Of a stretch of 48,859 nucleotides of DNA, positions 1 to 8,411 are shown in pieces. Made by a program: the position numbers and the translations under genes. The notes under the pieces were generated by a model that searched no databases, had not been told where the DNA came from, and saw only the letters and a list, made by a program, of their open reading frames with translations. How positions within the stretch are numbered: position 1 is the stretch's first letter; every line of letters begins with the position of its first letter. Location: positions 1 through 48,859 of the forward strand of contig DASRSD010000077.1 in NCBI GenBank assembly GCA_035656635.1. The letters are read 5' to 3'. The stretch is from Pirellulales bacterium. Lineage in GTDB: Bacteria; Planctomycetota; Planctomycetia; Pirellulales; JADZDJ01.

Positions 1-375
1 TTTGGCTGCCATGCTGCGGAAATCGATGGGCAAATCCATGGGATCCGCCTTCGAAAGGTACACGACCCGCTTGGCTATGTTCTGTGCCAAGTCACCCATG
101 CGTTCTAGGTCGTTATTAATCTTTAGCACTGCCACAACAAATCTTAAGTCCGTAGCAACTGGCTGATACAACGCCAGGATCTTAAGGCACTCTTCTTCTA
201 CGTCTACTTCCATGCGGTCTATATCGTTGTCCGCATCGATTACTTTTTTAGCCAAGACGGCATCACGATTGATCAGCGCGGCAATCGCCTTGGCAATTGC
301 CTCCTCCACCAATGTGCCGACATAGAGGATTTTTTGCTTGAGTACTTCGGTTTGTCGCTGAATATGCTTCGTCAT
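1..375 (-). CDS. phoU: PhoU phosphate signalling protein (3' end cut by window edge)
   Basis: This is the N-terminal 125 residues of a PhoU-type protein; the C-terminus runs off the left edge. The visible part is helical and contains the PhoU repeat features: a conserved acidic stretch around DADNDIDRMEVDVEEE and the LRFVVAVLKINNDLERMGDLA segment (in part), which in PhoU coordinates metals and contacts the Pst transporter and the sensor kinase. It starts at an ATG 20 bp after the pstB stop, so it is the last gene of the pst operon. PhoU proteins are cytoplasmic negative regulators that couple Pst transport to PhoR/PhoB signalling. Assignment is secure from sequence and context; only the missing C-terminus is unknown. 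Confidence 0.95.
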   Translation of the reverse strand, partial: MTKHIQRQTEVLKQKILYVGTLVEEAIAKAIAALINRDAVLAKKVIDADNDIDRMEVDVEEECLKILALYQPVATDLRFVVAVLKINNDLERMGDLAQNIAKRVVYLSKADPMDLPIDFRSMAAK

Positions 376-395
376 ACTGCCATTTTATGACTGTT

Positions 396-1358
396 TTATC
401 CGAATCTTCCAGTCACATAATCTTCGGTTTCTTTTAGAATGGGTTTTGTGAAAATATCTCGTGTTGGGCCGTATTCCAATAGACGCCCAAGATACATGAA
501 GGCGGTGAAGTCGCTAGTACGTGATGCCTGTTGCATGTTGTGTGTTACGATTAACACGGAATAGGAACCGCGTAATTCTTGAATCAGGTCTTCAATTTTT
601 CCAGTGGCGATAGGATCCAAAGCAGAGCATGGTTCATCGAGCAATAGCACTTCAGGCTCGGCGGCGATGGCCCTGGCGATGCAAAGACGTTGCTGTTGTC
701 CGCCGGAGAGCTTTAGTGCGCTTTCGTGCAGATCTTTGTGTACTTCGTCCCAGAGCGCAGCGCCACGCAGGCTGCGCTCGCACACTTCGTCCAACAGACC
801 ACGATCGCGCTCGCCATCAATCCGAAGTGAATACACCACGTTCTCGTAAATGCTCATTGGGAACGGATTCGGTTTTTGGAAAACCATTCCCATCCGTTTG
901 CGAAGCTCGATCACATCGACTGCAGTATGATAAATAGAATCGCCGTTAAGCAGCATGTCGCCTTCAATGCGAACGTGTGTAAGTAAGTCGTTCAACCGAT
1001 TTACACTTCGCAACAATGTCGATTTGCCACAGCCCGATGGCCCTACCAGCGCCGTTACTTTATTGCGAGGGATGGCCATATTGATGCCGTGCAAGGCGTG
1101 CTTGTCTCCGTACCATAGGTTGAAGCCATTGACTTCCAATACGGGCTCTTCGTTGGCCACTGCTGGGTGTGTTTCGGTGGGAACCGTTGCGCCCTGCGCG
1201 ATGGCTGCTAACCGCCCTGCCGCTAATGATGAAGGAATCGACCGCGGTAGATGTGGAAACGTCGATTCCTCCGCAATCGTAGGCGGCTCATGCGCCGATT
1301 CCCTGCCTGCCAGCGGATTCGGACCGGACAATGCTGCACTTGAACTTAATGCCGACAT
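396..1358 (-). CDS. pstB: Phosphate ABC transporter ATPase PstB
   Basis: This is the cytoplasmic ATPase that powers phosphate import. Visible motifs are Walker [10 protein letters not shown], the signature [14 protein letters not shown], Walker [13 protein letters not shown], the PstB-typical residues around FQKPNPFP, and the H-loop VTHNM. At 320 aa it is longer than the usual 250-280: about 70 low-complexity residues precede the start of the ABC fold ([12 protein letters not shown]). The ATG at 1358 has a GAGG Shine-Dalgarno about six bases upstream, and there is no internal ATG before the fold, so the extension is probably translated. It lies 39 bp after pstA and 20 bp before phoU. Function is certain; the role of the extension is unknown. 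Confidence 0.97.
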   Translation of the reverse strand: MSALSSSAALSGPNPLAGRESAHEPPTIAEESTFPHLPRSIPSSLAAGRLAAIAQGATVPTETHPAVANEEPVLEVNGFNLWYGDKHALHGINMAIPRNKVTALVGPSGCGKSTLLRSVNRLNDLLTHVRIEGDMLLNGDSIYHTAVDVIELRKRMGMVFQKPNPFPMSIYENVVYSLRIDGERDRGLLDEVCERSLRGAALWDEVHKDLHESALKLSGGQQQRLCIARAIAAEPEVLLLDEPCSALDPIATGKIEDLIQELRGSYSVLIVTHNMQQASRTSDFTAFMYLGRLLEYGPTRDIFTKPILKETEDYVTGRFG

Positions 1359-1397
1359 GGCAACCTCGAACGACGCTTGTAAGCGGATAGCATGGCC

Positions 1398-3380
1398 TCA
1401 AAATTGCGTAAGCATAAACCGTTTTCGCAACTTAGAACGTAAGTATACCGCACTGATGCTAAGCAATGCGACCATCCCAATCAACAATAAAGTAGTTGTA
1501 AAAACCATTGGTTTAGCGAGTTCGGAGTTGGGGCTTTTGAAGCCGACGATGTAGATTTGATAAGCCAAATGCATAAAGCTTCGCTCAGGATGCACAAATG
1601 GAAACACGCCGTCGACGGGCAACGAAGCCGACAAATCCTTCACGCCAACAAGAAGCAGCGGAGCGACTTCGCCGGCGCCACGGGCCATCGCCAAAATCAT
1701 ACCAGTCAATATGCCAGGCATTGCACGGGGAAGCACAATGCGGCGGATGGTTTGCCACTTGCTGGCTCCGCAAGCGTAGGAGCCTTCTCGCATTGAATTG
1801 GGTACTGCCGATAATGCTTCTTCGGTTGCGACAATTACGACGGGTAATGTGAGGAGAGCCAGCGTCAGTGACGCCCACATAATTCCGCCCGTCCCATAAG
1901 TCGGTGTGCCTTCGGACAAAGCGGCCCGAAAGAACACTTGATCGATTGTTGCACCAATTACATAGCAAAACAAACCTAGGCCGAACACGCCAAATACGAT
2001 GCTGGGCACACCTGCTAGGTTATTAATCGATATTCGGATGGCGTTCACAATCGCGCCGGCCTTTGCATACTCGCGAAGGTATAACGCCGCAAGCACCCCG
2101 AAAGGTACCACTAACATCGACATGATGAGCGTCATGGCCACAGTACCCCAGATCGCTGGAAAAACACCGCCTTCCGTATTTGACTCGCGCGGGTCCGCAC
2201 TCAAAAACTCCCACCAGCGCGAGGCATAAATCCCCAATTTTCCGAAAAGCGATAGCCGGTTGGCAGGGTAAGCGCGCACAATAGCAGCTAGTGGCAGTTC
2301 CAGAGCCTGGTCGTCTGCGGTGACAATCCGAATCACATAGCGGTTATTTTCGGCTTGTAATACTTTAATTTTTTGGGCGATTATGGCTTTGTCAGATGCA
2401 GCTTGACTTTCGACATTGTCATAGGCTGCTTGCTTGGCTGCAACCGATGCCGAGGAATGCTCGATGGCAGCACTATCATTTGGATGGTCTCGTCGCTGGT
2501 CCTGTAAATTTAGTTGTGCGCCGATCAATGCCAATCGTGTGGCTCGCTCCAGACGGTCAATAGCGCCTCGGTCGTATCGATCCAGCGCGGTAATCTGCCG
2601 CCCGCGGCCGACCACATCGCCGTGAAGTGCATTATATTTGCGCCACACCTCATCAGCACCGCTGGCGATGGATTTACCGTCGACCAACAAATCGGTTAGT
2701 GTACCGTAGCTGCGGCCGCCGTCAAAACGTTCCACCACGGTGGCCTGCTCGGGGTACGATTTCGATTGAATGGAGAATTCGTTCACCCACACGGCACGGC
2801 TGCCAGCGAAATCAACAGCGCTGGTGCGTCCTGTCCAAATCAATTGTCGGCGGAGCAAGCCGGAATGTGCATTCATCTCGGCCTGAGCTCTGGCGAACAG
2901 TACAGGAGCGCGCTGCTGAAGATCATCGAGAAATGACGGTTCGGGTTTGAAGCTCTCGCAGCGACTGATTTCGCCTAATAAAATGTCGGAGCCCAAGCTG
3001 ATATTGTCGCTGACTTCAAATTGCACCAATGGCAGCGGCCAGAATGTTTGCAAGCCTTGATATGCGATAAGAACCAAGAGTCCAATGATCATTGCTAAAG
3101 CGGTCGCCAATGCTCCGCCGGTTAGCCAGACAAAGGGTGCCCCATGAGCTAAAAGCGTTGTGTGGGCCGACCACACGCGATGCTTGGAAGTGCGTGCTTG
3201 CTGCTGTCGCCCACCCGCCATGGTTTCATTCAATCCAGCCGTCGGAGTTGAGCCCGTCACAGCGACGCGCTGTATCTTGCCAGCAACGTGCGTGGGAATT
3301 GCGTTTTCTTGAACCTTGTCGCTCATTTGACTGGTTAAGTTGTGGGCGGCCGGTTGAAGGGTAATGGCTTTAAAGCTCAT
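1398..3380 (-). CDS. pstA: Phosphate ABC transporter permease PstA with large extracytoplasmic domain
   Basis: This is the second membrane subunit of the phosphate importer. The C-terminal part (about residues 404-660) is the BPD_transp_1 permease core, with the EAA loop near EGSYACGASKWQTIRRI and the PstA-like ARGAGEVAPLL. The protein is 660 aa, about twice the size of E. coli PstA. There is a cytosolic N-tail of about 80 residues, one membrane helix (about 83-108), then about 290 residues that should be periplasmic, including a probable coiled coil (around residues 255-340), before the core begins. The ATG at 3380 has a strong GGAGGG site and overlaps the end of pstC by 11 bp, which implies translational coupling. 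Enlarged PstA proteins are known in some Gammaproteobacteria; the function of the extra domain is not established here. Confidence 0.93.
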   Translation of the reverse strand: MSFKAITLQPAAHNLTSQMSDKVQENAIPTHVAGKIQRVAVTGSTPTAGLNETMAGGRQQQARTSKHRVWSAHTTLLAHGAPFVWLTGGALATALAMIIGLLVLIAYQGLQTFWPLPLVQFEVSDNISLGSDILLGEISRCESFKPEPSFLDDLQQRAPVLFARAQAEMNAHSGLLRRQLIWTGRTSAVDFAGSRAVWVNEFSIQSKSYPEQATVVERFDGGRSYGTLTDLLVDGKSIASGADEVWRKYNALHGDVVGRGRQITALDRYDRGAIDRLERATRLALIGAQLNLQDQRRDHPNDSAAIEHSSASVAAKQAAYDNVESQAASDKAIIAQKIKVLQAENNRYVIRIVTADDQALELPLAAIVRAYPANRLSLFGKLGIYASRWWEFLSADPRESNTEGGVFPAIWGTVAMTLIMSMLVVPFGVLAALYLREYAKAGAIVNAIRISINNLAGVPSIVFGVFGLGLFCYVIGATIDQVFFRAALSEGTPTYGTGGIMWASLTLALLTLPVVIVATEEALSAVPNSMREGSYACGASKWQTIRRIVLPRAMPGILTGMILAMARGAGEVAPLLLVGVKDLSASLPVDGVFPFVHPERSFMHLAYQIYIVGFKSPNSELAKPMVFTTTLLLIGMVALLSISAVYLRSKLRKRFMLTQF

Positions 3381-6024
3381 ATGCCCTCCGACGGAAACGT
3401 TGTCGAACTATTTCAGCTACCGTATTCACGACAAATGTCACCGCAAACAATGTCAGCGCTGCCAAAAACAACACTCGATAATGCGTGCTATTTTTAGCTG
3501 CTTCGGGAAGCTCGGTGGCCAGCGCCATCGAAAGAGTTTCAAAGCCCTGGAAAATATTGAGATCCATCAGCGGGGTATTACCAGCGGCCATGAGCACGAT
3601 CATTGTTTCCCCCACCGCTCGGCCTAGTCCAATCATTAACGCCGAAAACAATCCACTGGCTGCCGTCGGAATGACGATTCGCAAGGCGGTTTGCCATGGA
3701 GTTGCTCCCGCGCCTAAAGAGGCCGAGCGCAAATGTTCAGGCACGCTCGACAACGCGTCATCGGCGATTGTGTAAATCAAGGGGATGATAGCGAAACCCA
3801 TTGCAAAACCAACCACCAGCGCGTTCCGCTGCACATACGTGCCGACAAATGTGCCGCGCGGATCGAGTTTTAGCGCATCAAGTGCCCAGGCAACTAGGAA
3901 CGAAAGCGTAATTGCGAACAGCACACTGGCAATGAACTTTAGCAGTTCGGCAAAACCCGCCTGGATTCGCGACCAATGGGCCGCCCGACGGCGGAGCCAG
4001 GGGTTTATTTTTTGCGCTATCAGTACCGCGGTAAACAGCGCGGTCAGTGGCAGCAAAAGCAATACCCAACCGCCAGCTCCACTGCCGCGCTGGCCATCCA
4101 GCCATTCTTTAATGTCCCCCGCAAACAACCATTGTTCCACAAGCGGTCCTAACCGAATGCCTGCAAAAATGCCCAGGGGCATCATTAGAAAGATAAAAAG
4201 CAAACGGAATCGCGATAATCGCACGACCACATCGCTCGGAAGCAGTTGCCAAACGTATGCGCCTAACAAAAAAGACAGGGGAACCGTGAAAACACATGTC
4301 AGGGCTTGCGAAACGACTGATTCGATAAATGGCGCCACGACTAGACCGGCCAGAAAGCCAAGCACCACACTTGGCAAGCTAGCCATCATTTCGATGGTCG
4401 GCTTAATCCGAGATTTCATCCTCGGTTGTAAAAACTCACTGGAATAAATGGCCGCCAATAATGCCAGCGGCGCGCCGAACAGCATGGTATAAACCGTGGC
4501 TTTAAGCGTGCCGAATACCAACGGCATTAAGCCGAATTTAGCTTCCGAAGCATCGCTTCCTGTACTTTCCCAGGCGAGTTCTGGTTGTGGGTGGCCTTCG
4601 TACCATACTGGTAAAAACAACATTCCCAAAGTCGCTTCCGGATGCTGGGCGTCAAAATTCCACCGGGTGATACCCGCGGCAGTACACGCCAGTAGGCAAT
4701 TTCCCTTGGGGGAAATGGCCAACGATTTAACGGGCCCCACATGAGGGCATTTCAGTTCCGCTAATGTACGCTCGGCAGCCGTATACAGCAGCTTCACCTG
4801 GCCGTCAGCAAATCCGGCTGCTATTAGCCGTGAGCGTGGCGAGGCCGCAATCGATGTGACCGCGTGCCCTTCGGCAGCAAACTCATGGGCTGCAACAAGC
4901 ACACGATGATCTGGCGGGATTACGTCATCTGAAAGCCGATCAGCTTCGCCAATTTCCTTCGTAAACCATACCCGGATGCGGCCCAAGGTATCTCCGGCCA
5001 CCAGAGAGCTTCGGCCCAAGAGCCACGACAACGCGGTTAGTGAGTGCCCCGACTCCGACACCAAATGCACTTCTTCTTCTAATCGCGGCGCGCGTGGATT
5101 GCGAGTCGAAAACCGTAATAGCCGACCACTGTTCCAGGCGATAAATACACCCTCGCCACGATCGGAAACGAGTACGTAATCGGGCGGAGTAGACACAGTT
5201 TTGGGCAGCGGTAAATCCGCACCAATGAACTCGCTTTGATCTTTATCAGTAATATCGCTGTGGGTCACAGCCAGCAAATTCGTCCGCAATTTGCCATCCG
5301 CCGAGAGCGTACAGATGTGTGTATCTGAGCCGACGGTTACATAGTCCAGCCGCGAGATTGCAGCATTTGCAGCCGCCAGCGGCGGCTGCAGCTTCAGTTC
5401 AAATTTCTGCCTTCGAAAGTCGCCTTGTTCAGTTCGAGCAACCAGTGATCCGTCGTCCAACTTCACAACTTCGCCTGGCAATAATTTTTGTGCCGCAGGG
5501 GGAAGTTGATCCGATGGGACCATTTGGTAATTAAATCGGATATCGCTCAGCTGCACATGTCCGTCGGCAAAACCGAACGCGGCCGATTGGCCGTCGATGG
5601 CCACCGACACCGCAGAAATGCCTGTCAAAGAAGTTTGCTCGGCCGTAAGCTGTTGGAGGATTTGGCCATTGTCGATCCGAAACACGCAAATGGCGCCATT
5701 CTGAGCAATTTCCCATGCCGTCAAGCGGTAATCGTCGATCCCCAGCGCCACGATTTTTTTCTCACCATTTTCCTGATTCTCAATTCCTGTTTCATGTGCC
5801 CCGGATTTCATTCCCGGGCTCACTGCTTTCTCTGGACCAACCTGAACAGGCAAAAACAGCGGGACCACCACCCACACCAAAAACAGGCACACCAGCGAAA
5901 CCGCCACAATCGTTCCGATGCCGCCGACGGCAATCACCACGTGGGCCAACGAATTACTCAGCCTCACGTTCCAGTGAGTGGTTCGTTTGCGTCGGCGGCC
6001 GGTGAATGCAGGCTTATTTGGCAT
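3370..6024 (-). CDS. pstC: Phosphate ABC transporter permease PstC with periplasmic WD40-like propeller
   Basis: This is the partner permease of PstA. At 884 aa it is nearly three times E. coli PstC. TM1 (about residues 28-58) is followed by about 430 residues of WD40-like repeats; blades are visible as SIAASPRSRLIAAGFADGQV, SLAISPKGNCLLACTAAG and ALSWLLGRSSLVAGDTLGRI. By topology this propeller sits outside the cytoplasmic membrane. The permease core starts near residue 497 and has its EAA loop around 763-787 (ASLGAGATPWQTALRIVIP) and the GRAVGETMIVL segment. Extra helices (about residues 600-720) interrupt the core, as in other long PstC proteins. It begins at an ATG 43 bp after pstS, without a clear Shine-Dalgarno. 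The permease identity is firm; the propeller's ligand is unknown. Confidence 0.93.
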   Translation of the reverse strand: MPNKPAFTGRRRKRTTHWNVRLSNSLAHVVIAVGGIGTIVAVSLVCLFLVWVVVPLFLPVQVGPEKAVSPGMKSGAHETGIENQENGEKKIVALGIDDYRLTAWEIAQNGAICVFRIDNGQILQQLTAEQTSLTGISAVSVAIDGQSAAFGFADGHVQLSDIRFNYQMVPSDQLPPAAQKLLPGEVVKLDDGSLVARTEQGDFRRQKFELKLQPPLAAANAAISRLDYVTVGSDTHICTLSADGKLRTNLLAVTHSDITDKDQSEFIGADLPLPKTVSTPPDYVLVSDRGEGVFIAWNSGRLLRFSTRNPRAPRLEEEVHLVSESGHSLTALSWLLGRSSLVAGDTLGRIRVWFTKEIGEADRLSDDVIPPDHRVLVAAHEFAAEGHAVTSIAASPRSRLIAAGFADGQVKLLYTAAERTLAELKCPHVGPVKSLAISPKGNCLLACTAAGITRWNFDAQHPEATLGMLFLPVWYEGHPQPELAWESTGSDASEAKFGLMPLVFGTLKATVYTMLFGAPLALLAAIYSSEFLQPRMKSRIKPTIEMMASLPSVVLGFLAGLVVAPFIESVVSQALTCVFTVPLSFLLGAYVWQLLPSDVVVRLSRFRLLFIFLMMPLGIFAGIRLGPLVEQWLFAGDIKEWLDGQRGSGAGGWVLLLLPLTALFTAVLIAQKINPWLRRRAAHWSRIQAGFAELLKFIASVLFAITLSFLVAWALDALKLDPRGTFVGTYVQRNALVVGFAMGFAIIPLIYTIADDALSSVPEHLRSASLGAGATPWQTALRIVIPTAASGLFSALMIGLGRAVGETMIVLMAAGNTPLMDLNIFQGFETLSMALATELPEAAKNSTHYRVLFLAALTLFAVTFVVNTVAEIVRQRFRRRAYEL

Positions 6025-6067
6025 ACTTGCTGCTTGTCATTTTTGATTCGCTGCCTGCGGCACGGTT

Positions 6068-7213
6068 TCATTCCAAGCCGACTTTCGCCAACTGCTTCTT
6101 GGCCATTGCAGCAGTAATCGGCAGGTTGCCATCTTTAATCACATCGCGCTGCCCTTGGCGGCTAAATAAATACAGAATGAATTCATGCCGCAGTGGATCC
6201 AGCGCGTTGGCTGAATTGTAGTTGATACTCAGCCACAAAGGACGCGTCATGGGATACTTGCCGTTGTATGCGTTTTCCGGCAGGGCAGGCACTAAACCGT
6301 TGCCACTGTCCAGCGCGAGCGCTTTCACATTCGGCGTTTTGTAACCAATCCCGCTGTAGCCGATGCCATAACGATCGTTGGAAATGCTATTGACTACCGC
6401 GGAACTGCCAGGCTGCTCCGCCACACTGGGTTTGAAATCGCCGCCGAATAGAGCGTGATCCTTAAAGTACTGGTAGGTGCCGCTGGCGGAGTTGCGGCCA
6501 TACAGGCTGATGGGTTTTCCAGTCCAATCGCCTTTCAATCCCAAATCGCCCCAACGCAATATCTCTTTTTCGTAGCCTCCTTTGCGGGTCGACGAAAAAA
6601 TGGCGTCCAGTTGCTCCAGCGATAAACTTTCCAGGGGACAATCTTTGTTCACATACACGGCCAACATGTCGATGCTGGTAACCAGCGTCGTTGGCTTGTA
6701 GCCAAATTTATTTTCGAAATCATCGATCTCCGAAGCTTTCCAATCTCGACTCATGGGTCCGAAGTTGGCCATGCCATTAATCAACGCTGGCGGGGCAGTA
6801 GACGAGCCTTTGCCTTCGATCTCCGCTTTCACGTCGGGATAAAAGTTCCTGAAGCCGTCCGACCACAGCAACATGAGGTTGATCATCGAGTCAGAGCCAA
6901 TGGCTTTAATGTAGCCGGAAACTTCAGTCGATTGCTGCTGGTAAACGGGCAGGCGCGGATCAATTTGCACCGCGTCCGTTGTTTTTCTGACTTGCGCCGC
7001 GCCCGTTGGCGTTTCGGCTGACACGGTGTTCGTTGTTTTTCCGACTTGCCCGGTGGAAGTTGTTTCGCTTGGCTGAGCTGTTTCGTTTGCCTGAGCGGCT
7101 TGCGTGACGCCTGCGGAAACCAGCATCGAGTTTTCTTCTGCACAGCCCGCGCTTCTCGACCAAATCGCTGCGCAGATCGATAGAATGATCGCCAGCCAGA
7201 AGCGGAATTTCAT
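6068..7213 (-). CDS. pstS: Phosphate-binding protein PstS
   Basis: This is the periplasmic phosphate receptor of the Pst transporter, 381 aa from the chosen ATG. A longer frame reaches back to 7273, but ATG 7213 begins directly with a signal peptide (MKFRFWLAIILSICAAIW), so it is preferred. A low-complexity linker follows, with a repeated pattern (QVGKTTNTV / QVRKTTDAV). The PBP-like fold then runs from about IKAIGSDSMINL, with phosphate-site segments EGKGSSTAPPALING and YGRNSASGTYQYF. It is the first gene of pstSCAB-phoU. A Pho-box-like element lies 70-90 bp upstream. The identification is secure. The linker suggests the domain is held away from the membrane or cell wall, which is an inference. 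Confidence 0.95.
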   Translation of the reverse strand: MKFRFWLAIILSICAAIWSRSAGCAEENSMLVSAGVTQAAQANETAQPSETTSTGQVGKTTNTVSAETPTGAAQVRKTTDAVQIDPRLPVYQQQSTEVSGYIKAIGSDSMINLMLLWSDGFRNFYPDVKAEIEGKGSSTAPPALINGMANFGPMSRDWKASEIDDFENKFGYKPTTLVTSIDMLAVYVNKDCPLESLSLEQLDAIFSSTRKGGYEKEILRWGDLGLKGDWTGKPISLYGRNSASGTYQYFKDHALFGGDFKPSVAEQPGSSAVVNSISNDRYGIGYSGIGYKTPNVKALALDSGNGLVPALPENAYNGKYPMTRPLWLSINYNSANALDPLRHEFILYLFSRQGQRDVIKDGNLPITAAMAKKQLAKVGLE

Positions 7214-7271
7214 CAGCAGGCTCGAAATAAGATGGTTTCGATGCGGCCAAAACGCGATTGGTCGCACCGTC

Positions 7272-7303
7272 AATGTACCTGCCGATTGTTAGAGAATTGT
7301 TAG
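7272..7303 (-). promoter_or_regulatory. Pho-box-like direct repeat and -10 before pstS
   Basis: On the minus strand two copies of CTAACAAT begin 11 bp apart (7303-7296 and 7292-7285). This matches the 11-bp periodicity of PhoB-family binding sites. TACATT at 7277-7272, four bases after the second 11-bp unit, could serve as the -10 element, as in PhoB-activated promoters where the Pho box replaces the -35. It would place the transcript start about 50 bp before the pstS ATG. The repeat is visible; its recognition by a PhoB homologue is inferred from position and spacing. Confidence 0.6.
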
Positions 7304-7330
7304 CAGCGCTATGCTGGTTGTGTGTGATTA
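7301..7330 (+). repeat. 30-bp direct repeat, left copy
   Basis: These 30 bp recur at 9313-9342 with a single mismatch (29/30). The last 24 bp, CGCTATGCTGG through GTGTGATTA, are identical. The two copies are in the same orientation and bracket about 2 kb. Such a match is far beyond chance in a 49-kb window. It could be an att-like site of an inserted element or a dispersed repeat. Confidence 0.85.
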
Positions 7331-7350
7331 TTGGGGTGCTACTTTTTCTA

Positions 7351-7366
7351 ACAGTTCCCGAACTGT
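7351..7366. other. Short perfect inverted repeat
   Basis: ACAGTTC and GAACTGT are separated by two bases. The dyad lies about 140 bp upstream of the pstS start, beyond the Pho-box-like repeat and just inside the left 30-bp repeat. It could bind a dimeric regulator. No function can be assigned from sequence alone. Confidence 0.35.
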
Positions 7367-7419
7367 CCACTTATGCGTCGCGACGCCCGATGCCACCGCC
7401 GGGGTTCTGGATTGTCTTG

Positions 7420-7455
7420 CCCCTATCGTTGTTTCAGCAATTGCAGGGGTTTTTG
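7420..7455 (+). terminator. Weak possible intrinsic terminator
   Basis: CCCCT (7420-7424) pairs with AGGGG (7445-7449), which is followed by five T residues. The stem is short and its loop is 20 bases, with a minor inner pairing TTG/CAA. No gene upstream on the plus strand would need it, so it may be a leftover of an inserted element. Confidence 0.3.
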
Positions 7456-7473
7456 TTTCTCACTTGATTTAAG

Positions 7474-7501
7474 TATTCCATAATCAAGAGATTATGGAAT
7501 A
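7474..7501. promoter_or_regulatory. Perfect 12-bp inverted repeat, operator-like
   Basis: TATTCCATAATC and GATTATGGAATA are exact reverse complements separated by AAGA. The dyad ends 43 bp before the ATG of the 62-aa gene at 7545. It is AT-rich with no T-tract, which suits a protein-binding operator better than a terminator. Autoregulation by the downstream small protein is an inference. Confidence 0.6.
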
Positions 7502-7544
7502 GATCGGGCTTGATTTTTGGAAACTTTTATCAAATAATCTGGGC

Positions 7545-7733
7545 ATGGAAAAACAACCACAACACGGTGGCCGGCGGGATGGCGCAGGACGGCCCCCAAA
7601 ACCCCTCGCAGAGCGGCGGAACCAGGTATTCTCAGTAAAGCTGACCCTGGACGAAAAACGCCTATTGGAAGCGTCTAACGCCCGCAATTGGGCAAGGGAC
7701 GTACTGTTAAAATCCGCTCGCAAAAGAGGCTAA
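7545..7733 (+). CDS. Small basic GRRDGAGRPP-type protein (ribbon-helix-helix-like)
   Basis: This is a 62-residue basic protein. The N-terminus carries the motif GGRRDGAGRPPKP, which contains an AT-hook-like GRP core and is common in small plasmid, phage and island proteins. It is followed by VFSVKLTLDEKRLLEASNA and a short helix, resembling a ribbon-helix-helix antitoxin or repressor (a beta strand then two helices). The ATG is preceded by a perfect 12-bp dyad at 7474-7501, so autoregulation is plausible. It converges with the PemK-like gene (33 bp apart). No family is firmly recognised. A DNA-binding role is inferred from composition, motif and the adjacent dyad. Confidence 0.6.
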   Translation: MEKQPQHGGRRDGAGRPPKPLAERRNQVFSVKLTLDEKRLLEASNARNWARDVLLKSARKRG

Positions 7734-7766
7734 AGCGGAGAGGGTGGGAGGTCGGAAAGTACATGA

Positions 7767-8165
7767 CTACGGAGAGGCCGGAATGGTTCGCATGACTCGC
7801 TGCTTATCTGCAAGCCAATTATTGACCTGATTGAATTGCTGTCGCGGTGATCGCCGGTCTGTGAGAATATCGCGACTCTGGGGAACTTGCTGAATCCAAG
7901 TTGCTTTAACGACTGTCGCTTCAGTGAATCCAGTTACTTCATGTCCACCCGGCGCTCCAGGTTTACTTGGCATATCAAACCACCCAGAGTCGAGTGGGAT
8001 ATGAAATGTAGTAGTACAAACAGCAACCATTAGATCGACACCGGCGTCAATCTGAGCTTGTTTATTCAGTATGACGCAGAAGTGAGGACCTGCTGGCCTT
8101 CCCTGCGGATCATTAACATCAGCTCGGATAATACAGCCCGTGCGCAGATTGGAAGGTGCGCTCAC
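7767..8165 (-). CDS. PemK/MazF-like protein
   Basis: This is a 132-aa protein whose N-terminal half has the pattern of the PemK/MazF SH3-like barrel: a start strand GCIIRADVNDPQG, then PAGPHFCVILN, then a strand VAVCTTTF. Later it has GHEVTGFTEATVVKATWIQ, which resembles the MazF segment that sets product contacts. MazF-type toxins are ribosome-independent endoribonucleases, but the match is distant and catalytic residues cannot be confirmed by eye. The start is a GTG six bases after the upstream gene's stop, so the two are probably co-translated. No classical MazE antitoxin precedes it. It may be a toxin with an unusual partner or a non-toxic relative. Confidence 0.5.
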   Translation of the reverse strand: MSAPSNLRTGCIIRADVNDPQGRPAGPHFCVILNKQAQIDAGVDLMVAVCTTTFHIPLDSGWFDMPSKPGAPGGHEVTGFTEATVVKATWIQQVPQSRDILTDRRSPRQQFNQVNNWLADKQRVMRTIPASP

Positions 8166-8171
8166 AGTATG

Positions 8172-8408
8172 TCATGCTGAGGCTTGACCAGACGATAGAA
8201 GATATGCCGCGATTTCCTGTAGTTCTTCAACTGAGAAGGCTTCTCTCTCTAATCGCGCCCATTCCTGAACCTCAATATCGGGGTCGCACCAAACGATATC
8301 CTTCGTCGGAGTATTCCACACGGGTTTCGCTAATCTATCAGCGGCACCTGGGGTAAGCGGCACAGTGATTAGTAAAACATTCGCCATAATTGTGGTCGTA
8401 ACTGGCAT
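8172..8408 (-). CDS. Unknown 78-aa protein between DUF6941-like and PemK-like genes
   Basis: I do not recognise this protein. It starts three bases after the DUF6941-like stop and ends six bases before the PemK-like start, so it is the middle gene of a tight three-gene unit. An internal ATG at 8387 (MANVLLITVPL) is an alternative start; neither start has a clear Shine-Dalgarno. It has a hydrophobic strand at the N-terminus, an acidic middle (IVWCDPDIEVQEW) and a helical C-terminus (VEELQEIAAYLLSSG). Position directly before a PemK-like gene would suit an antitoxin, but the sequence shows no known antitoxin fold. That role is a guess. Confidence 0.55.
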   Translation of the reverse strand: MPVTTTIMANVLLITVPLTPGAADRLAKPVWNTPTKDIVWCDPDIEVQEWARLEREAFSVEELQEIAAYLLSSGQASA

Positions 8409-8411
8409 GTG

